NCBI RefSeq assembly: GCF_009258225.1
Contig: NZ_CP043617.1
Coordinates: forward strand, 1,674,001 to 1,738,000
Origin: Sulfurimonas lithotrophica
GTDB taxonomy: Bacteria; Campylobacterota; Campylobacteria; Campylobacterales; Sulfurimonadaceae
Direction: 5' to 3'
Length of the DNA: 64,000 bases
This document shows, piece by piece, positions 1 to 9,799 of the stretch (positions within the stretch are counted from its first letter, which is position 1; every line of letters begins with the position of its first letter). The notes beneath the pieces are model-generated. The model worked only from the letters and a program-made list of their open reading frames with translations, made no database searches and was not told where the DNA came from. Made by a program: the position numbers and the translations under genes.

Positions 1-5
1 TTTTA

Positions 6-605
6 TCACTTACATCCCTCTATTAACCAAGCCGAGCTATCTTCAAGTACCTTTTTAAGCGCTAAATTCAATGCTTTTACTCCACCTTTTGCATCTAAAC
101 TTTTTGTTTTTATTTTTGATTTAAATGTTTTTGACAAAAGAACTTCATTTGTTTTAGAGTCTATTACTGTTAAGTTTATTTGAACTACTGCAAATGAGCT
201 TTTTAAATCATTTGAATAATACTGCATAAAATCTTCTAAAGTACTCTCTATAATCAAATCACTTTTACTTCTAGATTTTACCTCTTGAACACTTTTATAA
301 ATATCTATATCCCTTAACATCTTTACAAGCTCTCTTGAAACTGAAAGGTTTGGATTATTTAACCAAGCAGATTCTGAGTATTCAAAAACTTTAGAATCTC
401 CTTGCACGTAACTCATATCTTTTGACATCAAACTTGAACTTGTTAAAACAGAAGATACTTTTACACTTTTTGACTTACATTTTGTAGCTTCAAACTTATT
501 TATATCTACGTTTGAAGCTACTTTATACTTTACGATTGTAGGTACGGAAGTGGAACAACTACTAAAAACAAGCACTAAAGTTAATAATATATATATCTTA
601 CTCAT
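6..605 (-). CDS. ABC transport auxiliary lipoprotein (Mla/PqiC-type)
   Basis: This 199-aa protein begins with a lipoprotein signal peptide: a hydrophobic stretch ends in FSSC, so Cys17 would be lipidated. The rest resembles the ABC-type transport auxiliary lipoproteins (PqiC/ABC_trans_aux) that work with MCE proteins at the outer membrane. It starts one base past the mlaD stop and ends the mlaE-mlaF-mlaD-lipoprotein run, so it is probably the outer-membrane partner of that transporter. The assignment rests on the lipobox, size and operon position; sequence similarity to known family members is weak by eye. Confidence 0.7.
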   Translation of the reverse strand: MSKIYILLTLVLVFSSCSTSVPTIVKYKVASNVDINKFEATKCKSKSVKVSSVLTSSSLMSKDMSYVQGDSKVFEYSESAWLNNPNLSVSRELVKMLRDIDIYKSVQEVKSRSKSDLIIESTLEDFMQYYSNDLKSSFAVVQINLTVIDSKTNEVLLSKTFKSKIKTKSLDAKGGVKALNLALKKVLEDSSAWLIEGCK

Positions 606-1568
606 CTATTTTTCTCCCGGTCCTTTATTTATCTCTTGTGTCTTAAAAAGTATATCTCCCGGACTTTTTTCATACTGCTCCATAAGAGAGTCTAAGCTTA
701 TAATCAATTCTTGTAGCTCTAAAAGCGTAGAATTTAAACTTGGAATTACATCACTTGTTATCTCTTTTATATTAAAGTCACCGTTTGCAACGGATGCTTT
801 AAATACATCCATGGACTCTCTTATCCCCATATAACTTTGCATGATAACTTTAAAGTTATTTGCTAGTTTATTTTCCCATGCGACACTATTATCTATAAAG
901 TTTTCGATTTTTGGCATCATTGTGTTTATTTTTTGACTTGCATCGTCTATATTTTTCATACTGCTTTGAAAATGTTCAAGAGTTTTATCGTTTAACATCT
1001 TCTCTAACTTATCCATAAATTTTGCGGAACGGTTAAGTATAATCCCTATCTGTTTTTGATTTTCATCATTTAAAAGTTCCTGCGTACCGCTTAGTGTTTT
1101 TGAAAGATTTGTAGAGACACTGCCAAATGACTGCTCTATAGTTTCAAAAAAACTAGGGGTAGTTTTGATAACAGGATATTTTTCTTCACCGTTATTTTTT
1201 AATAATTCAGTACCGTTTTTACCCATTAACAAGTTAATATAACTAAGACCCGTAATACCTTGCGAAGTGAGTTTTGCTCTTGTAGTAGTTTTTATAGGTG
1301 TAGATTTTATTATAGTTACTACAACTTGAACTTGTTCGGAATTTTTGGGATTTATTTCTATACTTGTTACTTTACCAACATTGATGCCACGATATTTTAC
1401 AGGAGCTTCCAAATTTAGTCCAAGTACAGATTCGTTAAAATATATATAATATTTTTTAATAGATTTTTCTTCCGAGGGTTGAAGCAACCAGTAAGAAAAT
1501 ATAACAATAAGTGCAAATCCGATTATTACCAATATACCGATAAGCGTATAATTAACTTTATTATTCAC
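606..1568 (-). CDS. mlaD: MlaD-like MCE-domain phospholipid-binding protein
   Basis: This 320-aa protein has one N-terminal membrane anchor (about residues 10-30). An MCE domain follows (about 40-115), with the typical core around APVKYRGINVGKVTSIEI. A long helical C-terminal region extends into the periplasm. MCE proteins form hexameric rings that carry phospholipids between the membranes. Its start overlaps the mlaF stop by 4 bp, showing translational coupling with the ATPase. The C-terminal part is longer than E. coli MlaD (183 aa), as in other Campylobacterota homologues. Confidence 0.9.
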   Translation of the reverse strand: MNNKVNYTLIGILVIIGFALIVIFSYWLLQPSEEKSIKKYYIYFNESVLGLNLEAPVKYRGINVGKVTSIEINPKNSEQVQVVVTIIKSTPIKTTTRAKLTSQGITGLSYINLLMGKNGTELLKNNGEEKYPVIKTTPSFFETIEQSFGSVSTNLSKTLSGTQELLNDENQKQIGIILNRSAKFMDKLEKMLNDKTLEHFQSSMKNIDDASQKINTMMPKIENFIDNSVAWENKLANNFKVIMQSYMGIRESMDVFKASVANGDFNIKEITSDVIPSLNSTLLELQELIISLDSLMEQYEKSPGDILFKTQEINKGPGEK

Positions 1569-2299
1569 AGATTTGCCTTAAAAAATGTACGTATAAATTC
1601 ACTTTTTTGATTTTTAATATTATCAAGTGAACCCTCATAAATAATTTTTTTATTATCTATTACGGCTATTTTATCTAATGTATCGTAAATAGACTTTAAA
1701 TCATGAGATACCATCACTATAGTCAAACCCAAAAGTTCATGGAGTTTCAAAATAAGCGAATCAAAATCTCTGGCAGATATAGGATCTAATCCACTTGTCG
1801 GCTCATCTAAAAACAAAAGTTTAGGATCAAGTGCCAAGGCACGTGCAAGTGCAGCTTTTTTTTTCATTCCTCCTGATATTTGGGAAGGGAAAAGTTCACC
1901 GTCGGATTGTTTTAGTCCCACAAGGTTAATCTTAAATGCAACGATTTCATCTATCATTTTTTTATCTAAATCGGTATATTCTTCTAAACCAAGAGCTATA
2001 TTTTCAGCAACACTCAAAGATGAAAAAAGTGCCCCTGCTTGAAATAAAACGCCCCATTGCCGTCTAAGAGATTGAGCCTGATCGTGAGTTATATTATTTA
2101 AATCATATCCAAGGACATTTATTGAACCGCGCGAGTATTTTTGAAGCATTACCATTTCACGTAAAAGTGTTGTTTTTCCGCATCCGCTTGGACCTAAAAG
2201 ACCATATATATCACCTTTTTTTATATCTAGATTTAAATCTTCATGTATTAATCTCTCTCCAAATTTTGTCTCAACATTTTTTACACTGATAATACTCAT
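1565..2299 (-). CDS. mlaF: Phospholipid transport ATP-binding protein MlaF
   Basis: This is a 244-aa ABC ATPase. Walker A is GPSGCGKTT, the signature region is ISGGMKKKAALARAL and Walker B is LLFLDEPTSGLD, with a switch His in MVSHD. The GGM form of the signature is typical of MlaF/Ttg2A-type ATPases. The gene lies between the STAS-MlaE permease (1-bp gap) and mlaD (4-bp overlap). It should power lipid movement by the Mla complex in the inner membrane. Confidence 0.92.
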   Translation of the reverse strand: MSIISVKNVETKFGERLIHEDLNLDIKKGDIYGLLGPSGCGKTTLLREMVMLQKYSRGSINVLGYDLNNITHDQAQSLRRQWGVLFQAGALFSSLSVAENIALGLEEYTDLDKKMIDEIVAFKINLVGLKQSDGELFPSQISGGMKKKAALARALALDPKLLFLDEPTSGLDPISARDFDSLILKLHELLGLTIVMVSHDLKSIYDTLDKIAVIDNKKIIYEGSLDNIKNQKSEFIRTFFKANL

Positions 2300-2300
2300 T

Positions 2301-3416
2301 TTATATACCTAGATTTGTAAAAATTATGGAAAATACCGCATCACACATAATAACTGCAAATATTGATTCAACTACACTTTTTGTAGTATTGAACCCGATG
2401 CTTTGAGTATCGTCTTTTACAGCCATCCCTCTGTAAATCCCTATAGTTGCTATTAAAAATGCAAAAAACGGACCTTTAAAAATCCCTACGTAAAAATGTT
2501 TTATATCAATTGCTATCAAAAATCTATCTAAAAACATATTTACGGTAATATCCAAATCAACATTTGCTACAATCATTCCACCAACCATAGCCATAATATC
2601 CGAGAAAAATATTAGTATAGGCATCATAATCATAAGTGCAATAATTCTAGGCAATACCAAAAAAAGATATGGATCAAAACCCATTGTACGCATTGCATCT
2701 AATTCTTCAGTGATTTTCATAGCACCGATTTGAGCGGTATATGCACTACCGCTTCGTCCGGCTATTACTATTGCCGTAATAATCGGAGATAGTTCACGCA
2801 AAATCGATATTCCGAGCATATCTACTATAAATATACTAGCTCCGTAGGTTTTTAACTGGTATGCCCCTTGATAAGCTACTACAAGCCCTATTAAAAAACT
2901 TGTTAATGCTATAATACCAAAAGCTTTAATTGCACTTTCATTTATTTCAAAAGCAATCTCTTTATATCTTATCGATTTAAAATTATGTATTAAATTAAGT
3001 TTTGTAGAGAAGAGTTTTCCTAAAAAAGCAAAAAAATCTAATAAACCCATAAAATTTTCAAAAGACTCTTTACCTATATTTTCCAAAAAGTTTTTTTTTC
3101 TTTGTTTAACGGGTGTAGTTTTATCAGCATACTTATTCGCCAAATTAAGTGTATCTAAGAATTCTGATGAACTACAAATAAGATTATAAGAGATGTTATT
3201 TTTATTTAATTTTTGCATAAATATATTTAAAAATATAGATGCCGACGTATCTAAATAAGTAAGTGTATTTATATCTATATTTATATGTGTATATGAAGAA
3301 AGGTCGAGTGTATTAATCTTTTTTTCATAACCCGATATATTATACAAACTAAACTCACCTCTAAAAATAAAGGTGAGCTCATTACCGCTATGTGTTATAT
3401 CTAGTTTTGCATCCAT
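2301..3416 (-). CDS. mlaE: STAS-MlaE fusion, phospholipid ABC permease
   Basis: This 371-aa protein has an N-terminal STAS-like domain (about residues 1-105, with LDTSASIFLNIF resembling the STAS core). The C-terminal MlaE permease domain (about 130-371) has several membrane helices and the conserved RELSPIITAIVIAGRSGSAY segment. In E. coli the STAS protein MlaB is a separate subunit, so the fusion supplies MlaB function inside the permease. The gene is first in the mlaE-F-D-lipoprotein run, 12 bp after cheW in the same direction. Confidence 0.9.
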   Translation of the reverse strand: MDAKLDITHSGNELTFIFRGEFSLYNISGYEKKINTLDLSSYTHINIDINTLTYLDTSASIFLNIFMQKLNKNNISYNLICSSSEFLDTLNLANKYADKTTPVKQRKKNFLENIGKESFENFMGLLDFFAFLGKLFSTKLNLIHNFKSIRYKEIAFEINESAIKAFGIIALTSFLIGLVVAYQGAYQLKTYGASIFIVDMLGISILRELSPIITAIVIAGRSGSAYTAQIGAMKITEELDAMRTMGFDPYLFLVLPRIIALMIMMPILIFFSDIMAMVGGMIVANVDLDITVNMFLDRFLIAIDIKHFYVGIFKGPFFAFLIATIGIYRGMAVKDDTQSIGFNTTKSVVESIFAVIMCDAVFSIIFTNLGI

Positions 3417-3428
3417 TATGCTAAAGAG

Positions 3429-3929
3429 TTAAAAATCTCTTTGTAAAAGTTTATCGGGTTTTAATATAGTTATGATTCTGTCTTTCTCTTTACCAACACC
3501 GTCTATTAAAGAATCTTCTGCATTAATAGTATCTGGTGCAGGTCCTATATTATCCTTTTTGATACGAAGTGCCATAGTCAGTCTATCTATAACAAATCCT
3601 GCCACTTCATCACCGTGTTTCATAACGATAAAGCGTGTCTCATCATTATGTTTTTGTTCACTCAAACCAAATTTTAAGCGCAAATCTATCAGTGGAATAA
3701 CAGCTCCACGCATATTAAAAACACCTTTTACGTAAGGTGGAACTTGCGGTACACGTGTCCATGAAAAAGGTTTAATAATCTCTTGAATAGATAAAATAGG
3801 CACTGCGTATTCTTCATCACCTATAATAAATCCGACAAGTTGAACTATATCATCCAGTTGAGTTAAACTATCGTCCTGATTTTGCTGCGCATTTTGCTTG
3901 TTTATTACATCTTTTAATTTGTCACTCAT
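3429..3929 (-). CDS. cheW: Chemotaxis coupling protein CheW
   Basis: This is a 166-aa single CheW domain with the typical sequence EEYAVPILSIQEIIKP and the VPPYVKGVFNMRGAVIPLID segment. It links chemoreceptors to the kinase CheA at the cell pole. It overlaps the end of cheA by 4 bp and is the last gene of the cheV-cheA-cheW set. Confidence 0.95.
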   Translation of the reverse strand: MSDKLKDVINKQNAQQNQDDSLTQLDDIVQLVGFIIGDEEYAVPILSIQEIIKPFSWTRVPQVPPYVKGVFNMRGAVIPLIDLRLKFGLSEQKHNDETRFIVMKHGDEVAGFVIDRLTMALRIKKDNIGPAPDTINAEDSLIDGVGKEKDRIITILKPDKLLQRDF

Positions 3930-6316
3930 GATAGGAACTCCGATTTAAAGTTTACGTTTCTTTGAACTACGCTTGATAAATAATCTGATGAATACGGTTT
4001 AGTAATATACTCAACCATTCCACTCTCTACACCACGCATACGGTCAGATTTACCAGTACGTGAAGTTACCGCAATAAGTGGTAGATTTTTATATCTGTTA
4101 TATTTTTTAATCTCCGTAGCTAAAGTATATCCATCCATTCTCGGCATCTCGATATCAATTAGCATAGCATCAAAATTATGATCACCCTGCTTTAAGATAT
4201 TTAACGCTTCTTGACCGTCACCCGCTTCTACGAGTGTTATTCCTAACGGTTCTATCGCTTTTCTCATAATTGTTCTATCTGTTTTTGAATCATCTACAAT
4301 CATAACAGCATAGTCGCTTGCTTGTGTTTTTTCCTTAGAAGCCGCAGCTTCATTTTGAAGTGAAGCTTGGTTTACACTTGATTTTACATTTTTTGCCATC
4401 TCCATAAGTGCTACGACATCAACAATAAGCGTAACACCACCGTCACCACGAATGGTCGCACCCGCAATTCCGTCAATTCCTTTTAAGTATTCACCAAGAG
4501 ATTTAATAACTATCTCTTCTTGACCGACAAGGGTATCAACAATTAGTCCGAGTTTTTGAGCACCAAGACCAAGGACCACTACGTATGCGTGTTCTCCACC
4601 GTCTATAATACGCTCAACTTCAAAAATATCTCCTATATGAACAAGCGATAAAACTTCATCACGAAGTCTCATAACACTTCTACCTTCAACCGTATATATC
4701 TCATCCGTTGAAATTCTAACAGTCTCCATAACCGAAGCAAGCGGAATTGCATAAGCTTCTTCTTGAACACCGACTAAAAGAGCTTGAATAATTGCAAGAG
4801 TTAGAGGTATTTTTAATTTTATAGATGTACCTGAACCTAGTTCAGAGTCTATATCTATTATACCGTTTAACTTTTCGATATTTGTTTTAACAACATCCAT
4901 ACCAACACCGCGACCACTTACGTTAGTCACTTGTGCAGCGGTTGAGAAACCTGGTTTAAAGATGAGAGCAAATGCTTCTTTATCAGACATCATGTCTGCT
5001 TCTTTTTCGGTAATAATCCCTTTTTCTATAGATTTGTCTTTTAACATATCTGCATCAAGACCTTTTCCGTCGTCATCTATCTGGATAACAATCTGATTAC
5101 CTTCATTATAAGCTTTTAGCTTGATTGTACCCTGTTCATCTTTACCGGCAGCCAAACGAACATCAGGGTTTTCTATACCGTGGTCACATGAATTGCGAAT
5201 AATATGTACTAACGGATCACCTATCTCCTCAACAATAGATTTATCAAGTTCAGTATCCTCACCTGATATTTCAAGTTCTATTTTTTTGTTTAATTCACGA
5301 GTTAAATCACGAATCATTCTTGGGAACTTATTAAATACTTTACCCACAGGTAGCATTCTTGTTTTCATAACCGCTATCTGCAAGTCAGTCGTAACAAGAG
5401 AAACTATAGATACTACCTGATTAAGTTCTTCTAAAAATTCTTCACCCTCATAACGTTCTTCGACATCATCATTAATTTTGATTAATCTATTTTTAGCAAG
5501 TACAAGTTCACCAATAAGATTCATTAAGTGGTCAAGTCTTTTAACATCCACACGGATAGTCTGTTCAACAGTTTGGGTTTTTTTAGCAGGAGCAGCTTTT
5601 GAAGAATCCTCTTTAAAATCTTCTTTTTTGGCAGAAGTATTTTTAGCTGCTACAGGTGCTGCAACCGGTTCAGGTATATCATTTTCCTCTTCAACTTCTT
5701 CAGGTGAAGGAGGAGCTTCAGGGACACTCTCACCTGAAGCGATTTTAGCCTCTCTTTTTGCTTTGTCTTCAGCTTGACGCTCGGCTAAAAGTCTTTCTAT
5801 CTCAGCTTCAACATCCTCATCGCTCATATTTTCATAATCAGGTTCATCATCATTAGAAGACGAAGTTTCTTCAACAACTTCTTCTTGTTCTATCGGAGCG
5901 GCAGATGATTCAGGAGTTTCAACATTACCGTCCCCTCCGTCTATCTTATCTAATCTTGCCACACATTCGCTAACATCTACACCGGCATCGGTACTAGTAT
6001 CGCGAATAGTTTCTAACAACTGTTTCATCAAATCAACTGATTCTAAAATAACGTCCATAACATCAGGCGTAATTACAAGTTCACCGTGTCTAGCTTTATT
6101 TAAGATATTTTCCATATGGTGTGTTAAATGGGTTAAAACATCCATATTTAAAAATGAAGAAGCACCCTTAACGGTATGTGCTACACGAAATATTCCGTTT
6201 AACAGTTCTAAATCTTCCGGATTTGACTCCAGTTCTACAAGGTCTTCATCCAGTTTTTCAACCAATTCAAAAGACTCAACTAAAAAGTCCTGCAGTATCT
6301 CTTGAAATTCATCCAT
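3926..6316 (-). CDS. cheA: Chemotaxis histidine kinase CheA with C-terminal receiver (CheAY)
   Basis: This 796-aa kinase starts with an HPt domain whose phosphorylated residue is His47 (VAHTVKGASSFL). A long Glu/Pro/Ala/Ser-rich linker follows, at about residues 125-235. After it come the dimerisation helices, an ATPase domain (NSCDHGIE N-box, DDDGKGL G-box, GRGVGMDV), a CheW-like regulatory domain and a C-terminal receiver (MIVDDSKTDRT, with phospho-Asp in MLIDIEMPRMDG). This CheA-CheY fusion is typical of Campylobacterota. It sits 10 bp after cheV and overlaps cheW by 4 bp. The fused receiver is thought to act as a phosphate sink or modulator rather than as the motor-binding CheY. Confidence 0.96.
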   Translation of the reverse strand: MDEFQEILQDFLVESFELVEKLDEDLVELESNPEDLELLNGIFRVAHTVKGASSFLNMDVLTHLTHHMENILNKARHGELVITPDVMDVILESVDLMKQLLETIRDTSTDAGVDVSECVARLDKIDGGDGNVETPESSAAPIEQEEVVEETSSSNDDEPDYENMSDEDVEAEIERLLAERQAEDKAKREAKIASGESVPEAPPSPEEVEEENDIPEPVAAPVAAKNTSAKKEDFKEDSSKAAPAKKTQTVEQTIRVDVKRLDHLMNLIGELVLAKNRLIKINDDVEERYEGEEFLEELNQVVSIVSLVTTDLQIAVMKTRMLPVGKVFNKFPRMIRDLTRELNKKIELEISGEDTELDKSIVEEIGDPLVHIIRNSCDHGIENPDVRLAAGKDEQGTIKLKAYNEGNQIVIQIDDDGKGLDADMLKDKSIEKGIITEKEADMMSDKEAFALIFKPGFSTAAQVTNVSGRGVGMDVVKTNIEKLNGIIDIDSELGSGTSIKLKIPLTLAIIQALLVGVQEEAYAIPLASVMETVRISTDEIYTVEGRSVMRLRDEVLSLVHIGDIFEVERIIDGGEHAYVVVLGLGAQKLGLIVDTLVGQEEIVIKSLGEYLKGIDGIAGATIRGDGGVTLIVDVVALMEMAKNVKSSVNQASLQNEAAASKEKTQASDYAVMIVDDSKTDRTIMRKAIEPLGITLVEAGDGQEALNILKQGDHNFDAMLIDIEMPRMDGYTLATEIKKYNRYKNLPLIAVTSRTGKSDRMRGVESGMVEYITKPYSSDYLSSVVQRNVNFKSEFLS

Positions 6317-6326
6317 ATTTACACTC

Positions 6327-7277
6327 CTATTTCATATGTGCACGAACTATACGTGACACTTCATCATAAAATGCTCCGCCTTGGAACTTAACCAAATAAG
6401 CCTCACCACCGGCTTCTAAACCTCTGCCTTCACTAAAATGATCACTGATAGACGAGTTAAATACTATCGGTATATTTTTAAATCTTCCGTCTGATTTTGT
6501 ATTTGCAGCAAAGTGAAAACCGTCCATACGAGGCATCTCAACATCGGAAATGATAATTTTTAGATTTCTATCTAAATTTTCTCCGTATGTATTATAAAGT
6601 TCGTCTAGTTTTCCAAGACCGTCCTCTCCGTCTATGGCTTCAATAACACTAAAGCCCATTTTTTCTAAGGCATCTTTAACTATTTTTCTAGCCGTAGCAC
6701 TATCATCCAAAATAAGGGCTATACCGCTAAATTTTTCTTCATCGTCTGTTCTGTGCATAATATCATCAACATCAGGTTCATACAGACCAAGTTCTTGAAC
6801 TACGCTTTCCAAGTCAAGTATAAGAAGTACACTGTCGTCTTCTATTTTAGTAACACCCGTAATCTTACTACCGTCAAGCTCACCGCTACCGCTTGCAAAT
6901 GAAGCAGGCTCGATATCATTCCAATTTATACGTCTAATACGCTTTGCATCATGGACTATGAATCCAATAAGCACATTATTAAACTCCGTAATAATAACGC
7001 GGGCATTCTTTTCAGCCTCTTCAGGTTCGCTAACTCCCATCCACTTAGCTAAATTTACTACAGGTATTACTACATCGCGCAGATCAAATATACCTTCTAT
7101 AAATTCAGGAGTACCGGGTAATTCCGTTAATTTCGGCATTTTGATAATTTCACGGACTTTTGAAACGTTTATTCCATATATCCCTTCATATATATCATCA
7201 TCCTGCTGTTTGAATATACGAAAATCAACGAGCTCCATCTCATTTGAGCCAACTTTTAGTGAATCATCATTCATCAT
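6327..7277 (-). CDS. cheV: Chemotaxis protein CheV (CheW-receiver fusion)
   Basis: This 316-aa protein has an N-terminal CheW-like domain (about 15-160, with EGIYGINVSKVREIIKMP) and a C-terminal receiver (about 185-316). The receiver acidic pair is in ALILDDS and the phospho-Asp is in IISDVEMPRMDG. CheV couples receptors to CheA and can be tuned by phosphorylation. It is the first gene of the chemotaxis operon, which runs towards mlaE. Confidence 0.94.
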   Translation of the reverse strand: MMNDDSLKVGSNEMELVDFRIFKQQDDDIYEGIYGINVSKVREIIKMPKLTELPGTPEFIEGIFDLRDVVIPVVNLAKWMGVSEPEEAEKNARVIITEFNNVLIGFIVHDAKRIRRINWNDIEPASFASGSGELDGSKITGVTKIEDDSVLLILDLESVVQELGLYEPDVDDIMHRTDDEEKFSGIALILDDSATARKIVKDALEKMGFSVIEAIDGEDGLGKLDELYNTYGENLDRNLKIIISDVEMPRMDGFHFAANTKSDGRFKNIPIVFNSSISDHFSEGRGLEAGGEAYLVKFQGGAFYDEVSRIVRAHMK

Positions 7278-7282
7278 ATTTT

Positions 7283-8005
7283 TTAGTCCCCCAAGTATTT
7301 ATTGCTATGCAATAACTCTTTGTTAGCAAATCTTACAATAAAATATCTTTGATTGCAAGCAAAAGCTGCTAAGTTTATATAGTGAAATTTTTCAAACTCT
7401 ATCTTCTTATTTTGATGGAAATGTCCTTCAATAAAATACTCACATTCAAACTTTTCATCGAGTCTGTTTTTAATTATCTTTTCAAAATTTTCTATTGTAT
7501 TACAATCATCTTTTTTATCTAAATAAAAATCCAATTTTTTTAATATGATGTTATTAAAAATTATATTTATAATATTTAAAACAAAAAGTACAAATCTGTT
7601 TCTAATAACAGCCGTATATACTTTATATCCCGTATTTGACGCAAAATCTCCGTGTGCCAAATATGTTTTTTTCCCATTTGTTACACATTCAACAGGCTGC
7701 TGGGATATTTTAAATACTTTTGCATTTTTAAATACTTTTTTTAGGTTAAAATCATGATTTCCTTCTAAATAAATAAGTTCTATATCTTTGGAAATCTCAT
7801 TTAAAATATCTACCAATTCCTGATTTCTTTTTACAGTCCTGTTAATACCGCCAAATAATAAATCAAACATATCACCCATCAAAATAAGTTGAGTAGGTTT
7901 TAATTTTTTATTTTGAATATCTTTGAAAAAATTTAGAAGCTCAAGGCGTTTGCGTGAGTAATGTGCATCCGAGACTATAAATGCACCCTCTTTTATCTCA
8001 ATCAC
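7283..8005 (-). CDS. lpxH: Metallophosphoesterase, UDP-2,3-diacylglucosamine hydrolase-like (LpxH)
   Basis: This is a 240-aa calcineurin-like phosphoesterase. It carries SDAHYSRKR, MGDMFDLLFGG, EGNHDFNL, AHGDFASN and GHFHQNK, which together form the two-metal site. The pattern and size fit LpxH, which removes UMP from UDP-2,3-diacylglucosamine in lipid A synthesis at the inner-membrane face. It is 5 bp upstream of cheV and in the same direction. The LpxH call is stronger than a generic phosphoesterase call but has not been confirmed by alignment. Confidence 0.75.
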   Translation of the reverse strand: MIEIKEGAFIVSDAHYSRKRLELLNFFKDIQNKKLKPTQLILMGDMFDLLFGGINRTVKRNQELVDILNEISKDIELIYLEGNHDFNLKKVFKNAKVFKISQQPVECVTNGKKTYLAHGDFASNTGYKVYTAVIRNRFVLFVLNIINIIFNNIILKKLDFYLDKKDDCNTIENFEKIIKNRLDEKFECEYFIEGHFHQNKKIEFEKFHYINLAAFACNQRYFIVRFANKELLHSNKYLGD

Positions 8006-8015
8006 TTATTAACCT

Positions 8016-9029
8016 TTAAGGTACATAAGCGATGATAGGTAATGCTAAATCCTCATCCAATCCGCACATAAGATTTGCATTTGCAACTGCTTGAGATGAT
8101 GAGCCGCGAAGGATATTATCTACGGCACTGTTTACATAAAGCTTATTACCTTTTTTTTGTGCATATATATCGCAAAAATTTGTCCCACTACATGATTTTA
8201 TATCTACGGGTTTATCAAATATTCTTACAAAAGGTTCATCTTTATAAAACTCTTTTAGCACGGCTATCGGATCTATATCTTCATTTAAAAGCATATATGC
8301 ATCTATAAGCTCACCACGGGTTGCAGGGATTAAGTGCGGTACAAAATTGATATCAAAGTCTTTAGAACTTTGTTGAAAAAGCTTCTCTTTTATCTCCGGT
8401 TCATGTCTGTGGTTTAATACCTTATATGCAAATATATTTTCGTTGATGCTTATATAGTGTGTTGATTCATTACATTTTTTACCAGCACCGCTAACACCGC
8501 TTTTTGCATCTATGAAAATTGGAAAGTTTTCATCTATATATTTGGTAAAAGGAATCAATCCAAGAATAGATGCAGTAGGATAACAACCGGGATTTGCTAC
8601 AAGTGAGCTTTTTTTAATATCTTCACGGTAAAGTTCAGGCAAACCGTAAACTGCCTGACTTAGATGCTCTTTATCTTCATGTGGACAATAGTGTTTCTCG
8701 TAAGTTTCCAGTTCAAGTCTATAATCGGCTGATAAATCAACGATTTTCACACCGTTATTTATCAAATCTTTTGCAAAACCCATAGATGCCTGATGCGGAA
8801 GTGCTAAAAAAACAAGTTCACATCTTTTTTCAATCTCTTTCGTATCAGCTTTTTCAACACTGCAGGAAAACACGTCTTTCAAAGACGGATGCAATATATC
8901 CAGCTCAGTATCGCCCGTACTTGTTGCAACATAGTTTATATTAAAAATAGGATGGTTTATAAGTATTTTTATTAATTCTATACCTGTATAACCACTGGCT
9001 CCAACCACTCCGACATTAATGTGTTTCAA
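8016..9029 (-). CDS. argC: N-acetyl-gamma-glutamyl-phosphate reductase
   Basis: This 337-aa enzyme catalyses the NADPH-dependent reduction of N-acetylglutamyl phosphate in arginine synthesis. The dinucleotide motif is GVVGASGYTGIELI, and the catalytic Cys is in ANPGCYPTAS. The start is TTG at 9029, with a GGAG ribosome site just upstream; there is no in-frame ATG before the NAD(P) motif. It overlaps the end of greA by 14 bp. argJ of the same pathway is also in this window, at the edge of the transposon. Confidence 0.95.
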   Translation of the reverse strand: MKHINVGVVGASGYTGIELIKILINHPIFNINYVATSTGDTELDILHPSLKDVFSCSVEKADTKEIEKRCELVFLALPHQASMGFAKDLINNGVKIVDLSADYRLELETYEKHYCPHEDKEHLSQAVYGLPELYREDIKKSSLVANPGCYPTASILGLIPFTKYIDENFPIFIDAKSGVSGAGKKCNESTHYISINENIFAYKVLNHRHEPEIKEKLFQQSSKDFDINFVPHLIPATRGELIDAYMLLNEDIDPIAVLKEFYKDEPFVRIFDKPVDIKSCSGTNFCDIYAQKKGNKLYVNSAVDNILRGSSSQAVANANLMCGLDEDLALPIIAYVP

Positions 9030-9513
9030 AAACTATCTCCTGATATCTAACCTCTAATATCTCCAACTCTTTTTCACCGCCTGGAAGACGAACTTTAAAG
9101 TCATCTCCTTCTTCTTTTCCCAAAAGTTGTTTAGCTAGAGGCGATGAAAATGAAATAAGCCCCATCTCCGGATTAGATTCACTACCGCCGACGATAGTGT
9201 AAGTCATCTCTTCTCCACTGTCTAAATCCTCTAAAACTACTGTTGAACCAAAAGATACACGAGAATGTTCCAGCTCACTCGGATCTACTATCTGTGCATT
9301 ACCGATTATTTCAGCTAGTTCAGCTAAACGGTTGTCTATATTTTTTTGGTCCTCTTTTGCGGCATGATATTCGGCATTTTCTTTTAAATCCCCTTGTTCC
9401 ACCGCTTCTTCAATAGCCTTAACAACTGCAGGGCGTTTAACTTCTTTTAATTCTTTTACTTCTGCTTGTAGTTTGTTATATCCAAACAGTGTCATAGGTT
9501 CAACTTTTTGCAT
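9016..9513 (-). CDS. greA: Transcription elongation factor GreA
   Basis: This 165-aa protein begins MQKVEPMTLFGYNKL, like E. coli GreA. It has the N-terminal coiled coil (KENAEYHAAKEDQ with the tip acidic residues) and the C-terminal FKBP-like domain. GreA stimulates cleavage of backtracked RNA by RNA polymerase. The length is close to the usual 158 aa. Confidence 0.95.
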   Translation of the reverse strand: MQKVEPMTLFGYNKLQAEVKELKEVKRPAVVKAIEEAVEQGDLKENAEYHAAKEDQKNIDNRLAELAEIIGNAQIVDPSELEHSRVSFGSTVVLEDLDSGEEMTYTIVGGSESNPEMGLISFSSPLAKQLLGKEEGDDFKVRLPGGEKELEILEVRYQEIVFETH

Positions 9514-9553
9514 CTTAATACTTTCTCAATTATTTTTTTAGTTTATGATTATA

Positions 9554-9799
9554 TCAAATTTTATGAAGAAGAGATAAATCAAATCTTATAGTTTCATCTT
9601 TACACTCTATGGTAATAATACAGGCTTTTTTTGAGATACTTTTTGCATCTATAACTTTGTCTAAAAGTTTTGTACTTTCTTTTGTTATAGGATCATATGC
9701 ATAAAGTGTTTGTGCATCTATATAAAATACACGTCCGCCGCCGCATCCGTCACCGACTATACCCTCACATGCAAGTTTATCCTCAAAACCAGCTATCAT
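9554..9799 (-). CDS. Small hypothetical protein
   Basis: This 81-aa protein is not recognised. It has a Cys/Gly-rich patch (CEGIVGDGCGGGRVFYID) near the N-terminus, then beta-rich sequence. Its start overlaps the previous gene by 17 bp, which supports translation as a pair with the 126-aa membrane protein upstream. The last residues reach into the AT-rich spacer before greA. No function can be given. Confidence 0.55.
   Translation of the reverse strand: MIAGFEDKLACEGIVGDGCGGGRVFYIDAQTLYAYDPITKESTKLLDKVIDAKSISKKACIITIECKDETIRFDLSLLHKI

Noticed and set aside
5121-5777. Long plus-strand frames opposite cheA
   Set aside because: They are antisense to a clear, motif-rich gene, with no ribosome sites or recognisable products.
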